A program made the position numbers and the translations under genes. A model generated the notes under the pieces. That model saw nothing but the letters and a program-made list of their open reading frames with translations, was not told the DNA's origin and did no database searches. Shown in pieces: positions 54,719 through 63,058 of a stretch of DNA of 64,000 nucleotides. Origin of the DNA: Bacillota bacterium (GTDB taxonomy: Bacteria; Bacillota; Clostridia; Tissierellales; Peptoniphilaceae); assembly GCA_030532225.1 (NCBI GenBank), contig JAUNLQ010000002.1, forward strand, positions 62,001 through 126,000. The letters are read 5' to 3'. How positions within the stretch are numbered: position 1 is the first letter of the stretch; each line of letters begins with the position of its first letter.

Positions 54719-56350
54719 TTATTTGTATTTTTCTTGTCCATTTTCTTTAACATAGTCATGGTCATAGGTTGCTTCTACTACTTGGTAATAAGACCAGTGG
54801 TCTACAATGTCTGAAAATCCTCTAATGTTATTTTGTCTTATAAAAGCTTCATCTGGTTGTCTGTCTAACATTCTGTTAATTATAGTTGCAGCTTCTGCCC
54901 TTGTTACTGGTCTTTGGGGATCGAAAATCCCTTCTGGATAGCCTTGCATTATTCCTGCTTTTACAACTTTTCCAATATCTTCTAAGGCCCAGTGGTCACT
55001 TGGAATATCTGGAAAGGCTGGCCTAGGTCCACTTGGTAAATTCAAGTATCTAGCAACAATACTAGCAAATTCTGCCCTGGAAATCTTTCTATCTGGCTTA
55101 AAGGTTCCGTCTTCTTCATAGCCTTTCATAAGTCCGATTTCTTCCATATGAGCAATGTATTTGTTGTACCATTCATAGGATGGCACATCTGGAAAGCTGG
55201 AATTTCTTTCTGAAACTTCTCCTCCAGCTATTAGTCTAGATAAGATTGCAGCTGTTTCTGATCTTTTTATGCCATTGGCTGGTAGGAAGCTTCCATCTGG
55301 ATAGCCTTGCATAAAGCTTTGGTGTCTGCCTCTTTCTCCACTATTAATTGGTCTGGTGGCCATATATAGTCTTTGGAAAAGTTGGTATTTTTCTTGGTAG
55401 GTTCCACCTTCTAAACCAAAAATTAGAGACGTTCTATCTGTGTAAGCCTTAAAATCTGCTACCATTCCATCTATAAGTTCTTGGTGGCCAAATTCTCTCA
55501 TAGACTTAATTACTGCTTGCAAGTATTCTTCAGTCATAGTTGACTCGTCTACAAAGTTTAGAGTTTGGCTTTGTAAAATCGCTCCTCCTTGGATAGAGGA
55601 AATAGTTATGGCTTGGTTGTAGTTTTTGTCTAGGGAAATAAGAAATTTTCCACTTGAGTCTACCTTGTAGTCTTTTTGCCCGTCTGGAAAATTCACCCTA
55701 ATAAGGGCTTGGGGATTAGTATAGCCTTCGATTTCTCTCATAAAAGAGCCATATATTGGACTGGTTTTTATTTTCAAAAACGGGTCCTTTATTTCTTGGC
55801 TTGGATTATTGTCCTGGTTGCCAGCGCCTTCTTTCCCTATAAGAAAGTTGGATCTTTGTTCAAATTCAAAATAATCAGATTGGTTTACTTGGCCTGTTTT
55901 TTGAGATGCAGCTACTACTGTGTTAGTAAGTCTTTGGCCTATTTGGGCTTGGTCTGTAACCCTAAGTAGGGTCCTTACTGAAAAGTCAGTACTGCCATTA
56001 AGGGCAGCTGTATTTGTGACCCTAATGGTCAAAAATCGTCTTCTGCCTTGGCTGTTAACTTTGGAAAATGCCTCAAGGGCTCCTGCTACTGGTTCAACTC
56101 CAAGTATTTGGGAATCTTCATATTCTAAAGCCTTGTCTAATTCTAAGGTTATAAAAAGATTTTGGTACTTGGCTAAGTTTTCTGTAAATCTTATGTCAAC
56201 CCTATATTCAAGTACATCTCCAATGTTGGCTATTTGCTTTTCTGGTTCTATTAATTTAATGTCTACTCCATATTTTTCTAAGGCATAGGTGTTAGAAAAA
56301 GGTAAAAAAATTACCGCTAAAAGAAGTAGGGTGAATATTATCTTTTTCAT
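54719..56350 (-). CDS. SLH-domain surface protein
   Basis: A 543-residue secreted protein. The signal peptide (residues about 1-23) ends near NTYALE. Residues 25-170 form a beta-rich domain (LEYRVDIRFTENLAKYQNLF) resembling cohesin-like or DUF11-like modules. A second small beta domain spans 190-270, followed by a helical linker. Three SLH domains lie at about 345-520 (MQGYPDGSFLPANGIKRSE, MKGYEEDGTFKPDRKISRAE, MQGYPEGIFDPQRPVTRAE). The tail DHWSYYQVVEATYDHDYVKE matches the tail of the giant SLH protein. An AAGGAGG site precedes the ATG. Confidence 0.88.
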   Translation of the reverse strand: MKKIIFTLLLLAVIFLPFSNTYALEKYGVDIKLIEPEKQIANIGDVLEYRVDIRFTENLAKYQNLFITLELDKALEYEDSQILGVEPVAGALEAFSKVNSQGRRRFLTIRVTNTAALNGSTDFSVRTLLRVTDQAQIGQRLTNTVVAASQKTGQVNQSDYFEFEQRSNFLIGKEGAGNQDNNPSQEIKDPFLKIKTSPIYGSFMREIEGYTNPQALIRVNFPDGQKDYKVDSSGKFLISLDKNYNQAITISSIQGGAILQSQTLNFVDESTMTEEYLQAVIKSMREFGHQELIDGMVADFKAYTDRTSLIFGLEGGTYQEKYQLFQRLYMATRPINSGERGRHQSFMQGYPDGSFLPANGIKRSETAAILSRLIAGGEVSERNSSFPDVPSYEWYNKYIAHMEEIGLMKGYEEDGTFKPDRKISRAEFASIVARYLNLPSGPRPAFPDIPSDHWALEDIGKVVKAGIMQGYPEGIFDPQRPVTRAEAATIINRMLDRQPDEAFIRQNNIRGFSDIVDHWSYYQVVEATYDHDYVKENGQEKYK

Positions 56351-56425
56351 AAATAACCTCCTTATGTTATTATAAACTATATTTGGATTTTTATCATTGC
56401 TAACTTGTTACATTATAAAAAATAC

Positions 56426-56452
56426 TTTAGCCCCCTTGGAAGAGGGTATAAA
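56426..56452 (+). promoter_or_regulatory. Possible CsoR-like operator and -10 of copZ
   Basis: The stretch TTTAGCCCCCTTGG-AAGAGGGTATAAA is an imperfect dyad with C-rich and G-rich halves, a form seen in CsoR-type copper operators. Its right arm contains a TATAAA -10 (56447-56452). No csoR gene is in the window, so the assignment is tentative. Confidence 0.4.
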
Positions 56453-56476
56453 TAAAATTGAAAAGGAGGTGTCTCA

Positions 56477-56686
56477 ATGAAAAAAACTATTTTTATAGAA
56501 GGCATGGCTTGTGGCCATTGTAAGAAGGCTGTAGAAAAAGCTCTACAAGATCTTGATGGTGTTACAAGTGTGGAAGTAAGTCTTCAAGACCAAAAGGCTT
56601 TAGTCCACTTGGAAAAAGATATTAGTAATAGCACTTTACAGGCTGTAATTAAAGATGCAGGCTATGAAGTTATTAAGATACAGTAG
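56477..56686 (+). CDS. copZ: Heavy-metal-associated domain protein, CopZ-type copper chaperone
   Basis: A 69-residue ferredoxin-like HMA domain. The metal site is MACGHC near residues 10-15 (family MxCxxC), and the pattern VEKALQDLDGVTSVEVSLQDQKALVHL is typical. It would bind Cu(I) in the cytoplasm and pass it to a P-type ATPase or repressor, neither of which is adjacent. AAGGAGGTG precedes the ATG. It is monocistronic with its own terminator. Confidence 0.92.
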   Translation: MKKTIFIEGMACGHCKKAVEKALQDLDGVTSVEVSLQDQKALVHLEKDISNSTLQAVIKDAGYEVIKIQ

Positions 56687-56727
56687 AAAATTTTTGCTAA
56701 TTCTTAGCTGAACATTTTCAAAATAAT

Positions 56728-56787
56728 AGACCCTTGAACTAAATTGCACTTTGATTCTTTGCAATTTCTTTTAAGGGTCTTTATTTA
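56728..56787. terminator. Long bidirectional terminator between copZ and the NYN gene
   Basis: Outer arms AGACCCTT (56728-56735) and AAGGGTCT (56773-56780) enclose a second pairing AATTGCA / TTGCAATT, followed by TTTATTTATT on plus. It overlaps the last codons of the convergent NYN gene (56781). Confidence 0.75.
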
Positions 56788-57332
56788 TTAGTCTTTTTAA
56801 AGTCTGCTTTTATTTTTTCTAGTAGCTGGATTGAATCTGGATTTAGGCCTGACAGGTGCAGGCGATTTTGTCTTTTCTTCTTTTCTGAAATTTTACTTAT
56901 GTCCTTGTAGAAATTGTTAATTTCGTATTCTAACTCCTTGGCAGAAATCCTAGAGGCTCCCTTGCCTAGGATTATGTCTTGTTCCAGCCTGTCTGAGGTA
57001 GCTACTCTAATTTTTTTGTGTCTAGCATATTTTTCTGCAGATCTTTCTATAAAATGGTCTGCTGTTTCTAATTCTTTTGTGTAGACGATTATAAGTTTAT
57101 TTTGAATTTGGACCTGTCTGTCTGTTTTTACATTATAAGAGTCAAAGACTAGGATAATTCCTTCTTTGCTGTAGGCCTTGTATTCCATTAATATGTCTAT
57201 AAGCTTTCTCCTAGCTTCTTCTAGCTGGTCATCAGAGGAAACTTTTAGTTGGTCCCAGGAATTTATTATATTATAACCATCTACAAAGAGAAGTTCCTTA
57301 TATTTTTTTAGCTCTCTGTCTAATAATATCAT
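56781..57332 (-). CDS. NYN domain protein (YacP/Rae1-type endoribonuclease)
   Basis: A 183-residue PIN-like nuclease of the YacP/Rae1 family. In Bacillus Rae1 cuts mRNA in the ribosomal A site. Acidic residues of the active site are in LLFVDGYNIINSWD, LVFDSYN and RVATSDRLEQDIIL. The basic tail (KKKRQNRLHLSG) may contact RNA or ribosome. The gene overlaps rlmB by 35 bases, and the order cysS-mrnC-(thyX)-rlmB-yacP is a conserved Firmicutes translation and RNA cluster. Confidence 0.9.
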   Translation of the reverse strand: MILLDRELKKYKELLFVDGYNIINSWDQLKVSSDDQLEEARRKLIDILMEYKAYSKEGIILVFDSYNVKTDRQVQIQNKLIIVYTKELETADHFIERSAEKYARHKKIRVATSDRLEQDIILGKGASRISAKELEYEINNFYKDISKISEKKKRQNRLHLSGLNPDSIQLLEKIKADFKKTNK

Positions 57333-58032
57333 AGATTAAAATAGCTGCAGATGCTGAGGCGTTTAGGGAAGAAATTTTTTCTGTCATTGGAATTTTTACT
57401 AGGACGTCACATTTTTTCCCAATAAAGTCTGTTATCCCCTTGTCTTCTCCTCCAATAACCAAGCCTATTGGTCCAGTCATATTTGCATCATAGTAGCTTT
57501 CTTCTCCATTCATATCAGCTCCATAAATCCACAGGCCTTGGTCTTTTAATTGGTCTAGACACTGACCAATGTTAGTAACCTTGGCTACTTTCATATACTC
57601 TACTGCTCCTGCAGATGTTTTATAGACAGTTTGATTTATTGTTGCTGACCTTCTTTTTGGTATAACAAGGCCATGGGCTCCAGCACAAACAGCAGTCCTA
57701 ATTATTGCACCAAGATTGTGGGTGTCTTCAACTTGGTCTAAGATTATTACAAAAGGGTCTTCTCCCTTGGCCTTAGCGTCAGCTAGGATTTCATCTATAC
57801 TAGCATAAGTAAAGTCTGTAATCATGGCAACTACACCTTGGTGGTTTTTTGTTCCTGCCATAGACTCAAGTTTTTTTTCGTCTGTCCTAGTTATAACTAT
57901 GCCTGCTTCCTTGGCCAGGCTAAATATTCTATTGTCTTTCATAGACTTAAGTACATAGATCTTGTCTATGTCCTTGCCTGCCTTTAAGGCTTCTATAACT
58001 GGGTTCTTTCCATATATATAATTTTCTCTCAT
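57298..58032 (-). CDS. rlmB: 23S rRNA (guanosine-2'-O)-methyltransferase, RlmB/TrmH family
   Basis: A SPOUT methyltransferase of 244 residues. The N-terminal substrate-binding domain starts YIYGKNPVIEALKAG. The knotted catalytic domain has ILDQVEDTHNLGAIIRTA, GPIGLVIGGEDKGI and MTEKISSLNASASAAILIYD, the three SPOUT motifs. It likely methylates a guanosine of 23S rRNA at the 2'-O; the exact position cannot be read from the sequence. Its ATG overlaps the thyX stop by 1 base. Confidence 0.93.
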   Translation of the reverse strand: MRENYIYGKNPVIEALKAGKDIDKIYVLKSMKDNRIFSLAKEAGIVITRTDEKKLESMAGTKNHQGVVAMITDFTYASIDEILADAKAKGEDPFVIILDQVEDTHNLGAIIRTAVCAGAHGLVIPKRRSATINQTVYKTSAGAVEYMKVAKVTNIGQCLDQLKDQGLWIYGADMNGEESYYDANMTGPIGLVIGGEDKGITDFIGKKCDVLVKIPMTEKISSLNASASAAILIYDIIRQRAKKI

Positions 58033-58790
58033 TAAATACTCCTAAATTTCTCTCTAACCTTTTCCATTTCTCCACAGGTCATTGGTCCTTCTGGACATGG
58101 GCCATAGGTACAGCCTGGTCCTGCCTTAGAAAAAATAGCTGGATAAATGCTTTTGCAAATTTTTAGCATTTCAGTTGCTAGATTTCTAATTTCCCATTGG
58201 GCCCTGTTACAAGTTCTTACTTGGAAAAAGTGAAGGAGACTTCTAACATTCATAGTAACAACAATTTTAGTTTCACAGGCATTTGGGAACACATATCTAG
58301 CATCTTCAATAGAGGCTTTTTCTGCCTGGCTTTGAGCCTTTTTCTGGCTATAACCCTTGGCCAAAAAGTCCTCATAGTTTTTTTCATAAAGGCTGTCTAC
58401 TAAGTTACCATAGGCTTCTTGGTCAGCTTCCATGGCCTTTAAGAAAATTTCCTTGGCCTTAGGATTTGCTTCTATAGCTGGAGGAATTATATACTGGAAA
58501 TTGTCTAGCTTCACATATCTTTGAGACTGTTGTGAATAAGATGCTATCCTATGTCTAACAAGTTGGTGGCTTAGACTTCTAGAAACTCCTTCAATGGCAA
58601 AGGTAAAGGACACATGTTCCAAGGGACTGTAGTGGCCTAGCCTTATAAGCATTTCAATGTATTTGGAAATTTCTTCTTGGCTTAAATCTTCTTTTATTTC
58701 TCCTACTCCAACAGCTGAATAGCAAAGTTTGCCAGCCTGGGCTATGGTCATTTCACCATTAGGCGTATAATTTAGTAATTCTAGCTTCAT
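58032..58790 (-). CDS. thyX: Flavin-dependent thymidylate synthase
   Basis: Makes dTMP from dUMP using methylene-THF and FADH2. The signature RHRxxSxxxxS-type motif appears as RHRIASYSQQSQRYV near residue 78. LLHFFQVRTCNRAQWEIR and VFPNACETKIVV are other family segments. The 252-residue length is normal. It sits between mrnC and rlmB, overlapping mrnC by 4 bases. ThyX instead of ThyA is common in anaerobes. Confidence 0.95.
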   Translation of the reverse strand: MKLELLNYTPNGEMTIAQAGKLCYSAVGVGEIKEDLSQEEISKYIEMLIRLGHYSPLEHVSFTFAIEGVSRSLSHQLVRHRIASYSQQSQRYVKLDNFQYIIPPAIEANPKAKEIFLKAMEADQEAYGNLVDSLYEKNYEDFLAKGYSQKKAQSQAEKASIEDARYVFPNACETKIVVTMNVRSLLHFFQVRTCNRAQWEIRNLATEMLKICKSIYPAIFSKAGPGCTYGPCPEGPMTCGEMEKVREKFRSI

Positions 58791-59209
58791 TTTGTCCCCC
58801 TTTTATAAAGTTCTAAAATTCTTTGGTCATTTCCCAACAAATAATGATAGCCAAACAAGGCCTCTAAGCCTGTTGCCAGCTTGTATTCATGAACATTGGC
58901 GTTTTTAGGTATAGTGTGGTTCTTAGAATTTATGCCTCTTTTGACTACAGCTTTTTCCTCATTAGTAAGTAGGTCTTTTATCCTAGCTAAAAACTCTGCT
59001 TGGGCCTTATTGTTGGCTAGTTTTGAACTTTCAATGTGAAGCTTATTAGAGTTTTTTCTGCCCTTGCCTAAGACCTGAGTCCTAATAAACATTTCAAAAA
59101 CCCCATCTCCAACAAAGGCCAAGCTAAGTGGATTCATCATTTTTACATCTTCTTCATTAAGGTCTGTGTTTATAGACCTGAAAATATTAAACTCTTCTAT
59201 ATTTAACAC
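58787..59209 (-). CDS. mrnC: Mini-ribonuclease III
   Basis: A 140-residue RNase III catalytic domain without the double-stranded RNA-binding domain, which matures 23S rRNA ends in Firmicutes. Visible are NPLSLAFVGDGVFEMFIR with the catalytic acidic residues, then KLHIESSKLANNKAQAEF and LATGLEALFGYHYLLG. It overlaps cysS by 23 bases at its start. Confidence 0.95.
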   Translation of the reverse strand: MLNIEEFNIFRSINTDLNEEDVKMMNPLSLAFVGDGVFEMFIRTQVLGKGRKNSNKLHIESSKLANNKAQAEFLARIKDLLTNEEKAVVKRGINSKNHTIPKNANVHEYKLATGLEALFGYHYLLGNDQRILELYKRGTK

Positions 59210-60587
59210 CCTCTCTAGTGTCTTCTAGTTGGATCCCCTTTTCCAAAAGCTGGTCCCTAATTTGGTCAGCCTTTTGGTAGTCCTTATTTTTTCTAGCTTC
59301 TTGTCTAGCATCTATTAGCTTTAGAATATCTTCGTCTGTAATTTCTTCTTTTTCTCTTTTTAAAATACCTAAAATATCTGTAAGACTAATTAATAAATCT
59401 AGGCCTGCTTGGATAACTTTTTTGTTAGATCCTGGATCCAAGTTTGTGTTAGCATCCTTTACAAGATTGTAAATTGCAGTAATAGCATCGGCTGTGTTCA
59501 TATCGTCATCCATGGCTTTTTCAAATTCTTCTCTTCTAGAGTCAAAGGTTTTTATAAGAGCCTGGTCGTCAGCTGTAAGGTCTTTGTCTTCACTTACTTT
59601 CAATAGATCTTCTAGCTTGTACTTGCCGTTATAAATTCTATCTAAGCCACTTTTCATTTGGCCCATAACATGGTCTGAAAAATTAAGTGGTTGACGGTAG
59701 TGGGCTGACAATAAGAAAAATCTCAAAACTTCTAGGTCGTAGTTTTTGGCCACATCTTTTAAGGTAAAGAAGTTGCCTAGGGACTTGGACATTTTTTCTT
59801 CGTCAACTGTTATAAAACCATTGTGCAACCAATAGTTGGCAAAGGTCTTGTCATGCAAGGTTTCAGACTGGGCTATTTCGTTTTCATGGTGAGGAAATTG
59901 TAGGTCAACTCCTCCAGAGTGAATGTCTATAGTTTCTCCAAGGAGGGTCTTGCTCATTACTGAACATTCAATGTGCCAGCCAGGTCTGCCTTCCCCCCAT
60001 GGTGATGGCCAGGCTGGTTCTCCTTCTTTTTTTGCCTTCCAAAGGGCAAAGTCTGCTGGAGATCTTTTTTGGTCATTTACATCAACTCTAGCTCCAGAAA
60101 TAAGGTCAGCTAGGTTTTTCTTAGAAAGCTTGCCATAGTTTTTAGCTGCTTCAATATTAAAATAAACATCGCCATTTACTTCATAGGCAGCCTTCTTGTC
60201 TATTAGACCTTGGATAAAGTCTATAATATTTTGGATATATTCTGTGGCCCTTGGGTTTATAGTTTCATAGTCATAAAGGTTTAAGGCCTTGGCATCTTCC
60301 ATAAAGGCTTCAATATACTTGTTAGAAATTTCAGTTGTAGAAACTCCTTCTTCATTGGCCCTGTTAATTATTTTGTCATCTATGTCAGTAAAGTTTACAA
60401 CTAATTTCACATCATAGCCTTGGTAGATAAAGTATCTTCTTAAAGTATCAAAAACCACCAAAGGCCTAGCATTACCAACATGAATATAGTTATAGACTGT
60501 TGGTCCACAGTTGTACATCTTAACCTTGCCTTTTTCAATTGGGACAAATTCTTCTTTCTTTCTAGTCATACTGTTGTATAATTTCAT
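59187..60587 (-). CDS. cysS: Cysteinyl-tRNA synthetase
   Basis: Class I synthetase of about 466 residues. Motifs: YNCGPTVYNYIHVGNARP with the HIGH-like HVGN and the zinc cysteine, GWHIECSVMS, FPHHENEIAQSE with zinc ligands, and EEKMSKSLGNF (KMSKS). I chose the ATG at 60587, which has GAGGTG upstream; the longer frame to 60635 reads through the nitroreductase end. One base separates it from that stop codon. Confidence 0.96.
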   Translation of the reverse strand: MKLYNSMTRKKEEFVPIEKGKVKMYNCGPTVYNYIHVGNARPLVVFDTLRRYFIYQGYDVKLVVNFTDIDDKIINRANEEGVSTTEISNKYIEAFMEDAKALNLYDYETINPRATEYIQNIIDFIQGLIDKKAAYEVNGDVYFNIEAAKNYGKLSKKNLADLISGARVDVNDQKRSPADFALWKAKKEGEPAWPSPWGEGRPGWHIECSVMSKTLLGETIDIHSGGVDLQFPHHENEIAQSETLHDKTFANYWLHNGFITVDEEKMSKSLGNFFTLKDVAKNYDLEVLRFFLLSAHYRQPLNFSDHVMGQMKSGLDRIYNGKYKLEDLLKVSEDKDLTADDQALIKTFDSRREEFEKAMDDDMNTADAITAIYNLVKDANTNLDPGSNKKVIQAGLDLLISLTDILGILKREKEEITDEDILKLIDARQEARKNKDYQKADQIRDQLLEKGIQLEDTREGVKYRRV

Positions 60588-60588
60588 A

Positions 60589-61122
60589 TCACACCTCGTT
60601 TTGCTTGTAGCTATTAAAGTGAACCTTTTTTTCAAAGGAAGCTGCTTCTTTTTCTCCCTTGTCTTCTCCAGGATAGCCTAAGACTAACATTTGGCATATG
60701 GAAAATTGGTCTGGAATGTTAAAAGTCTTTCTTAAATATGCTTCTGAGTCGGCTATAGATGGAGTTGATCTTTGTCTAAGTTGAACCCAACAAGACCCAA
60801 GACCAAGTTCTGCTATTTTAAGTTGCATTATAGTAGCCACAATGGCTGAATCTTCTATATAAGTATTGCTGGCAACATGGTCAGTAAGGATTAAAATAAT
60901 ATGGGACCCCTTGTCTTCAAAAACAGGCTGGTCCTTCTTGGCTAAGGCTGCCTTTTTCATATCCTCTGGATCAGAAAGGACTACAAATTCCCAGGGATTT
61001 CTCCTCATACCTGAAGGGGCATAAAGTCCTGCTTGCAAAATCTCTCTAATCTTTTCCTCTTCGATTTTTTTGTCTTGGAAAAGTCTAATTGATCTTCTCT
61101 TCTTCAATAAATCATTTAACAT
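60589..61122 (-). CDS. Nitroreductase family protein
   Basis: A 177-residue flavoprotein of the nitroreductase superfamily. FMN-binding segments are RRSIRLFQDKKIEEEKI at the start, LYAPSGMRRNPWEFVVL and LGYPGEDKGE near the end. The natural substrate is unknown; the short form is common in anaerobes. The ATG at 61122 has GAGGTGG 6 bases upstream. It precedes cysS with TGATATG, so the two are probably co-transcribed. Confidence 0.9.
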   Translation of the reverse strand: MLNDLLKKRRSIRLFQDKKIEEEKIREILQAGLYAPSGMRRNPWEFVVLSDPEDMKKAALAKKDQPVFEDKGSHIILILTDHVASNTYIEDSAIVATIMQLKIAELGLGSCWVQLRQRSTPSIADSEAYLRKTFNIPDQFSICQMLVLGYPGEDKGEKEAASFEKKVHFNSYKQNEV

Positions 61123-61256
61123 AGTCCACCTCATTCTCGATTACTACAAATTTATCATTTACTATTATATCATAATAAAGGCTGCTTAGACTTTCAAAGC
61201 TTAAATAATAAATAAGTAAAAACAAGAAGGTCTAAAAAATTTATTAATTATAATTT

Positions 61257-61282
61257 AAAAACCGCCCTTGAAAGAGCGGCAA
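61257..61282 (-). terminator. Intrinsic terminator of the LytTR operon
   Basis: On the minus strand CCGCTC-TTTCAA-GGGCGG is followed by TTTTTAAATT, about 9 bases after the DUF7010 stop. Confidence 0.8.
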
Positions 61283-61288
61283 ATTTTA

Positions 61289-61855
61289 TTAAAGATCTTG
61301 GCTAGAAAATTTTTTGTTTTCAAAAGCTAGAAGAATAGAAAAAACAATTTCTGCCCCTAACATAAAGGCAGCTACAAAAGAGCTAGGCCTTAAAACCCCA
61401 AGGACCAAGACAGCAAGGGCAATTAAAATAGACATTACATAATAGGTCTTAGACCTATAAAGCCAACCATAAGGGAGAAGATGGGCAGCGAAAACCAAGG
61501 CGTAGACCATAAGCATTTTTTCTGGCAGGGCCCCATAAACCCACATAACAATTAGAATATAAAGCATTTGGTTTAGAGAAAAAATTAAACCTAGCTTTGA
61601 AAGTGGATTAGTTTTATTTTGAAAGTCAATTTTCAAAAACTTAGAAAATAAAAATGACAAGGGCAATAAGAAAGCTCCAAGACAAAAGGTCAGCAAGTTT
61701 TTGGTAATTATAGGCAAAGTAGATAAATGAACAAGAAAAACTCCAAGCCAAATAAGTACAGAAGCTAGAATAATATGGAGGCCTCTTTGTTGCTTCTTAA
61801 TATTATCCTCTCTTAAATCTTCTAAGGCTAAAACTAAATCCTTTTTATCTGTCAT
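61289..61855 (-). CDS. DUF7010 family membrane protein
   Basis: A 188-residue integral membrane protein with six hydrophobic helices. The segments KNLLTFCLGAFLLPLSFLFSKF, LNQMLYILIVMWVYGALPEKM and HLLPYGWLYRSKTYYV match the family I know as DUF7010, whose function is unknown. It overlaps the DUF3021 gene by 11 bases and closes the LytTR-led operon. I infer a role as target or accessory of that system. Confidence 0.8.
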   Translation of the reverse strand: MTDKKDLVLALEDLREDNIKKQQRGLHIILASVLIWLGVFLVHLSTLPIITKNLLTFCLGAFLLPLSFLFSKFLKIDFQNKTNPLSKLGLIFSLNQMLYILIVMWVYGALPEKMLMVYALVFAAHLLPYGWLYRSKTYYVMSILIALAVLVLGVLRPSSFVAAFMLGAEIVFSILLAFENKKFSSQDL

Positions 61856-62312
61856 GGGCCCAGCTCCTTTGCTTTTGATATTTTCTTAAATTCTCAGTAT
61901 AAATTTCCCCTTGTTTCTTGCTATAGACTTGATAAATAGCCAGAGAAATAAAATAAAGTACAGCTACAAGTCCTATGAAAATTAACCATTGGACTAGGCT
62001 AGCTCTTCCAGAAAAAAATCCCAACCAAGAAAAGGCTAGACTTTCGTAAAGGCCAAAGACTAACATAAAGGCTGTTAACCTTAGGTTAAAGGTCCATTTT
62101 TTTATAAGTAGTCTTGTAAAGATAAGATTGAAAATCAAGACTCCACCAAAAGCAAAAATCAAAAGTTTCCTTAACAGGTCCGTTGAAATTGTTTGCTCCT
62201 TAAAAATATGACAGTAGGCTAAACAAATTATAAGTAACCAAGTTGTGGAAAAGGCAAAGCCATTTCTCAACCAAAGAAAAAATTTTTTTAGCTCATCTTT
62301 TTTATCTATCAT
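61845..62312 (-). CDS. DUF3021 family membrane protein
   Basis: A 155-residue protein with four hydrophobic helices (about residues 17-33, 46-65, 75-97, 107-128) and a basic cytoplasmic tail (YQVYSKKQGEIYTENLRKY). DUF3021 proteins are usually encoded beside a LytTR regulator, as here, 9 bases apart. In streptococcal LytTR systems such as HdrMR a membrane protein holds the regulator inactive, so an inhibitor role is a reasonable inference. Confidence 0.85.
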   Translation of the reverse strand: MIDKKDELKKFFLWLRNGFAFSTTWLLIICLAYCHIFKEQTISTDLLRKLLIFAFGGVLIFNLIFTRLLIKKWTFNLRLTAFMLVFGLYESLAFSWLGFFSGRASLVQWLIFIGLVAVLYFISLAIYQVYSKKQGEIYTENLRKYQKQRSWAHDR

Positions 62313-62321
62313 TAGCTCCTC

Positions 62322-62756
62322 CTATATTGATAAAAGTTTTTTTACAGCTGGTACGTATTTTCTGGAAATATACAGGGATTCTCCATTATTAAGCTTTAAT
62401 AAAATCGTTCGATTTAATTGGGGCATTAGAGATGATATCTTGTTTATATTAACTATTAAAGACTTGGAAATACGAATAAAGTCTTCCTTGGGCAAAGTTT
62501 CTTCTAGTTGATATAATCTTTTTTTCACTTCTAGAACTTTATCTTCTGTATATAAAAAGCTTCTATTATCAACAGACTCAAAGTACAGAACCTGGGACAA
62601 GTTAATTACAAATTGTCTGCCATCTTCATAGCCATATAATTTATTGTCAAAGTTCTCAATATGGGCCTTTAATTTTTTAACTTCATGGTCAACCTGGTCG
62701 CACTGTATAATAACACTTACTTTACCTTTTATTTGGTCAATTATTTTTATATCCAT
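62322..62756 (-). CDS. LytTR domain transcriptional regulator
   Basis: A 144-residue regulator with no receiver domain. The DNA-binding LytTR domain occupies about residues 45-144 (VINLSQVLYFESVDNRSFLY, FIRISKSLIVNINKISSL, LKLNNGESLYISRKYVPAVKK). The first 45 residues are a short strand-helix extension. Lack of a phosphorylation domain means control must come another way, probably through the membrane protein downstream. GGGAGG precedes the ATG. Confidence 0.92.
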   Translation of the reverse strand: MDIKIIDQIKGKVSVIIQCDQVDHEVKKLKAHIENFDNKLYGYEDGRQFVINLSQVLYFESVDNRSFLYTEDKVLEVKKRLYQLEETLPKEDFIRISKSLIVNINKISSLMPQLNRTILLKLNNGESLYISRKYVPAVKKLLSI

Positions 62757-62774
62757 TTTCTGCCTCCCTTTTTT

Positions 62775-62802
62775 ATTATAAGTCCTAGAAAAAATATCTC
62801 AA
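62775..62802 (-). promoter_or_regulatory. Promoter of the LytTR operon
   Basis: On the minus strand TTGAGA (62797-62802) and TATAAT (62775-62780) are 16 bases apart; the leader would be short, about 15 bases. Two AGTT motifs 10 bases apart overlap the -35 and could be part of a LytTR site. Confidence 0.6.
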
Positions 62803-63000
62803 CTCCTTTAAACTATCAAGTCCAAAAGCCCTTGTAAGATGCCATGTTTTATAGAAAAAGTCCCCTTAAGTAAAAATCTGCCAAGGCCAGCTTTTAAATA
62901 TTTTCAATAATGGGTATTTATTTTTATACAAAGAGATTTATTTCTTTTAACAAATTTTTTAAACTAAAAAAGTGGCTTTTGAAAAATAGACCTATACAGT
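62803..63000. other. Intergenic region between divergent LytTR and xpt genes, little recognised
   Basis: The 302-base gap holds the two divergent promoters at its ends. The middle is AT-rich with no ORF, guanine-riboswitch motif or strong hairpin. A dyad TAGAC-N7-GTCTA (62988-63004) lies near the xpt side. Confidence 0.4.
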
Positions 63001-63011
63001 CTAGGCTTATG

Positions 63012-63020
63012 TGTTATAAT
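63012..63020 (+). promoter_or_regulatory. Extended -10 promoter of xpt
   Basis: TGTTATAAT (63012-63020) is an extended -10 like the one before the aldo/keto reductase. It lies 38 bases before the TTG start. The -35 region is poor and overlaps the TAGAC-N7-GTCTA dyad. Confidence 0.5.
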
Positions 63021-63058
63021 ATAATGACCATAAAATAACAATTAAAGGAAGTGGGATA

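Noticed and set aside
61123..61288. T-box leader upstream of the nitroreductase-cysS transcript
   Set aside because: No T-box sequence (AGGGTGGNACCGCG type) or terminator/antiterminator pair is visible in the gap.
62757..63058. Guanine riboswitch before xpt
   Set aside because: The conserved aptamer loops are absent and the distance from the -10 to the start is too short.
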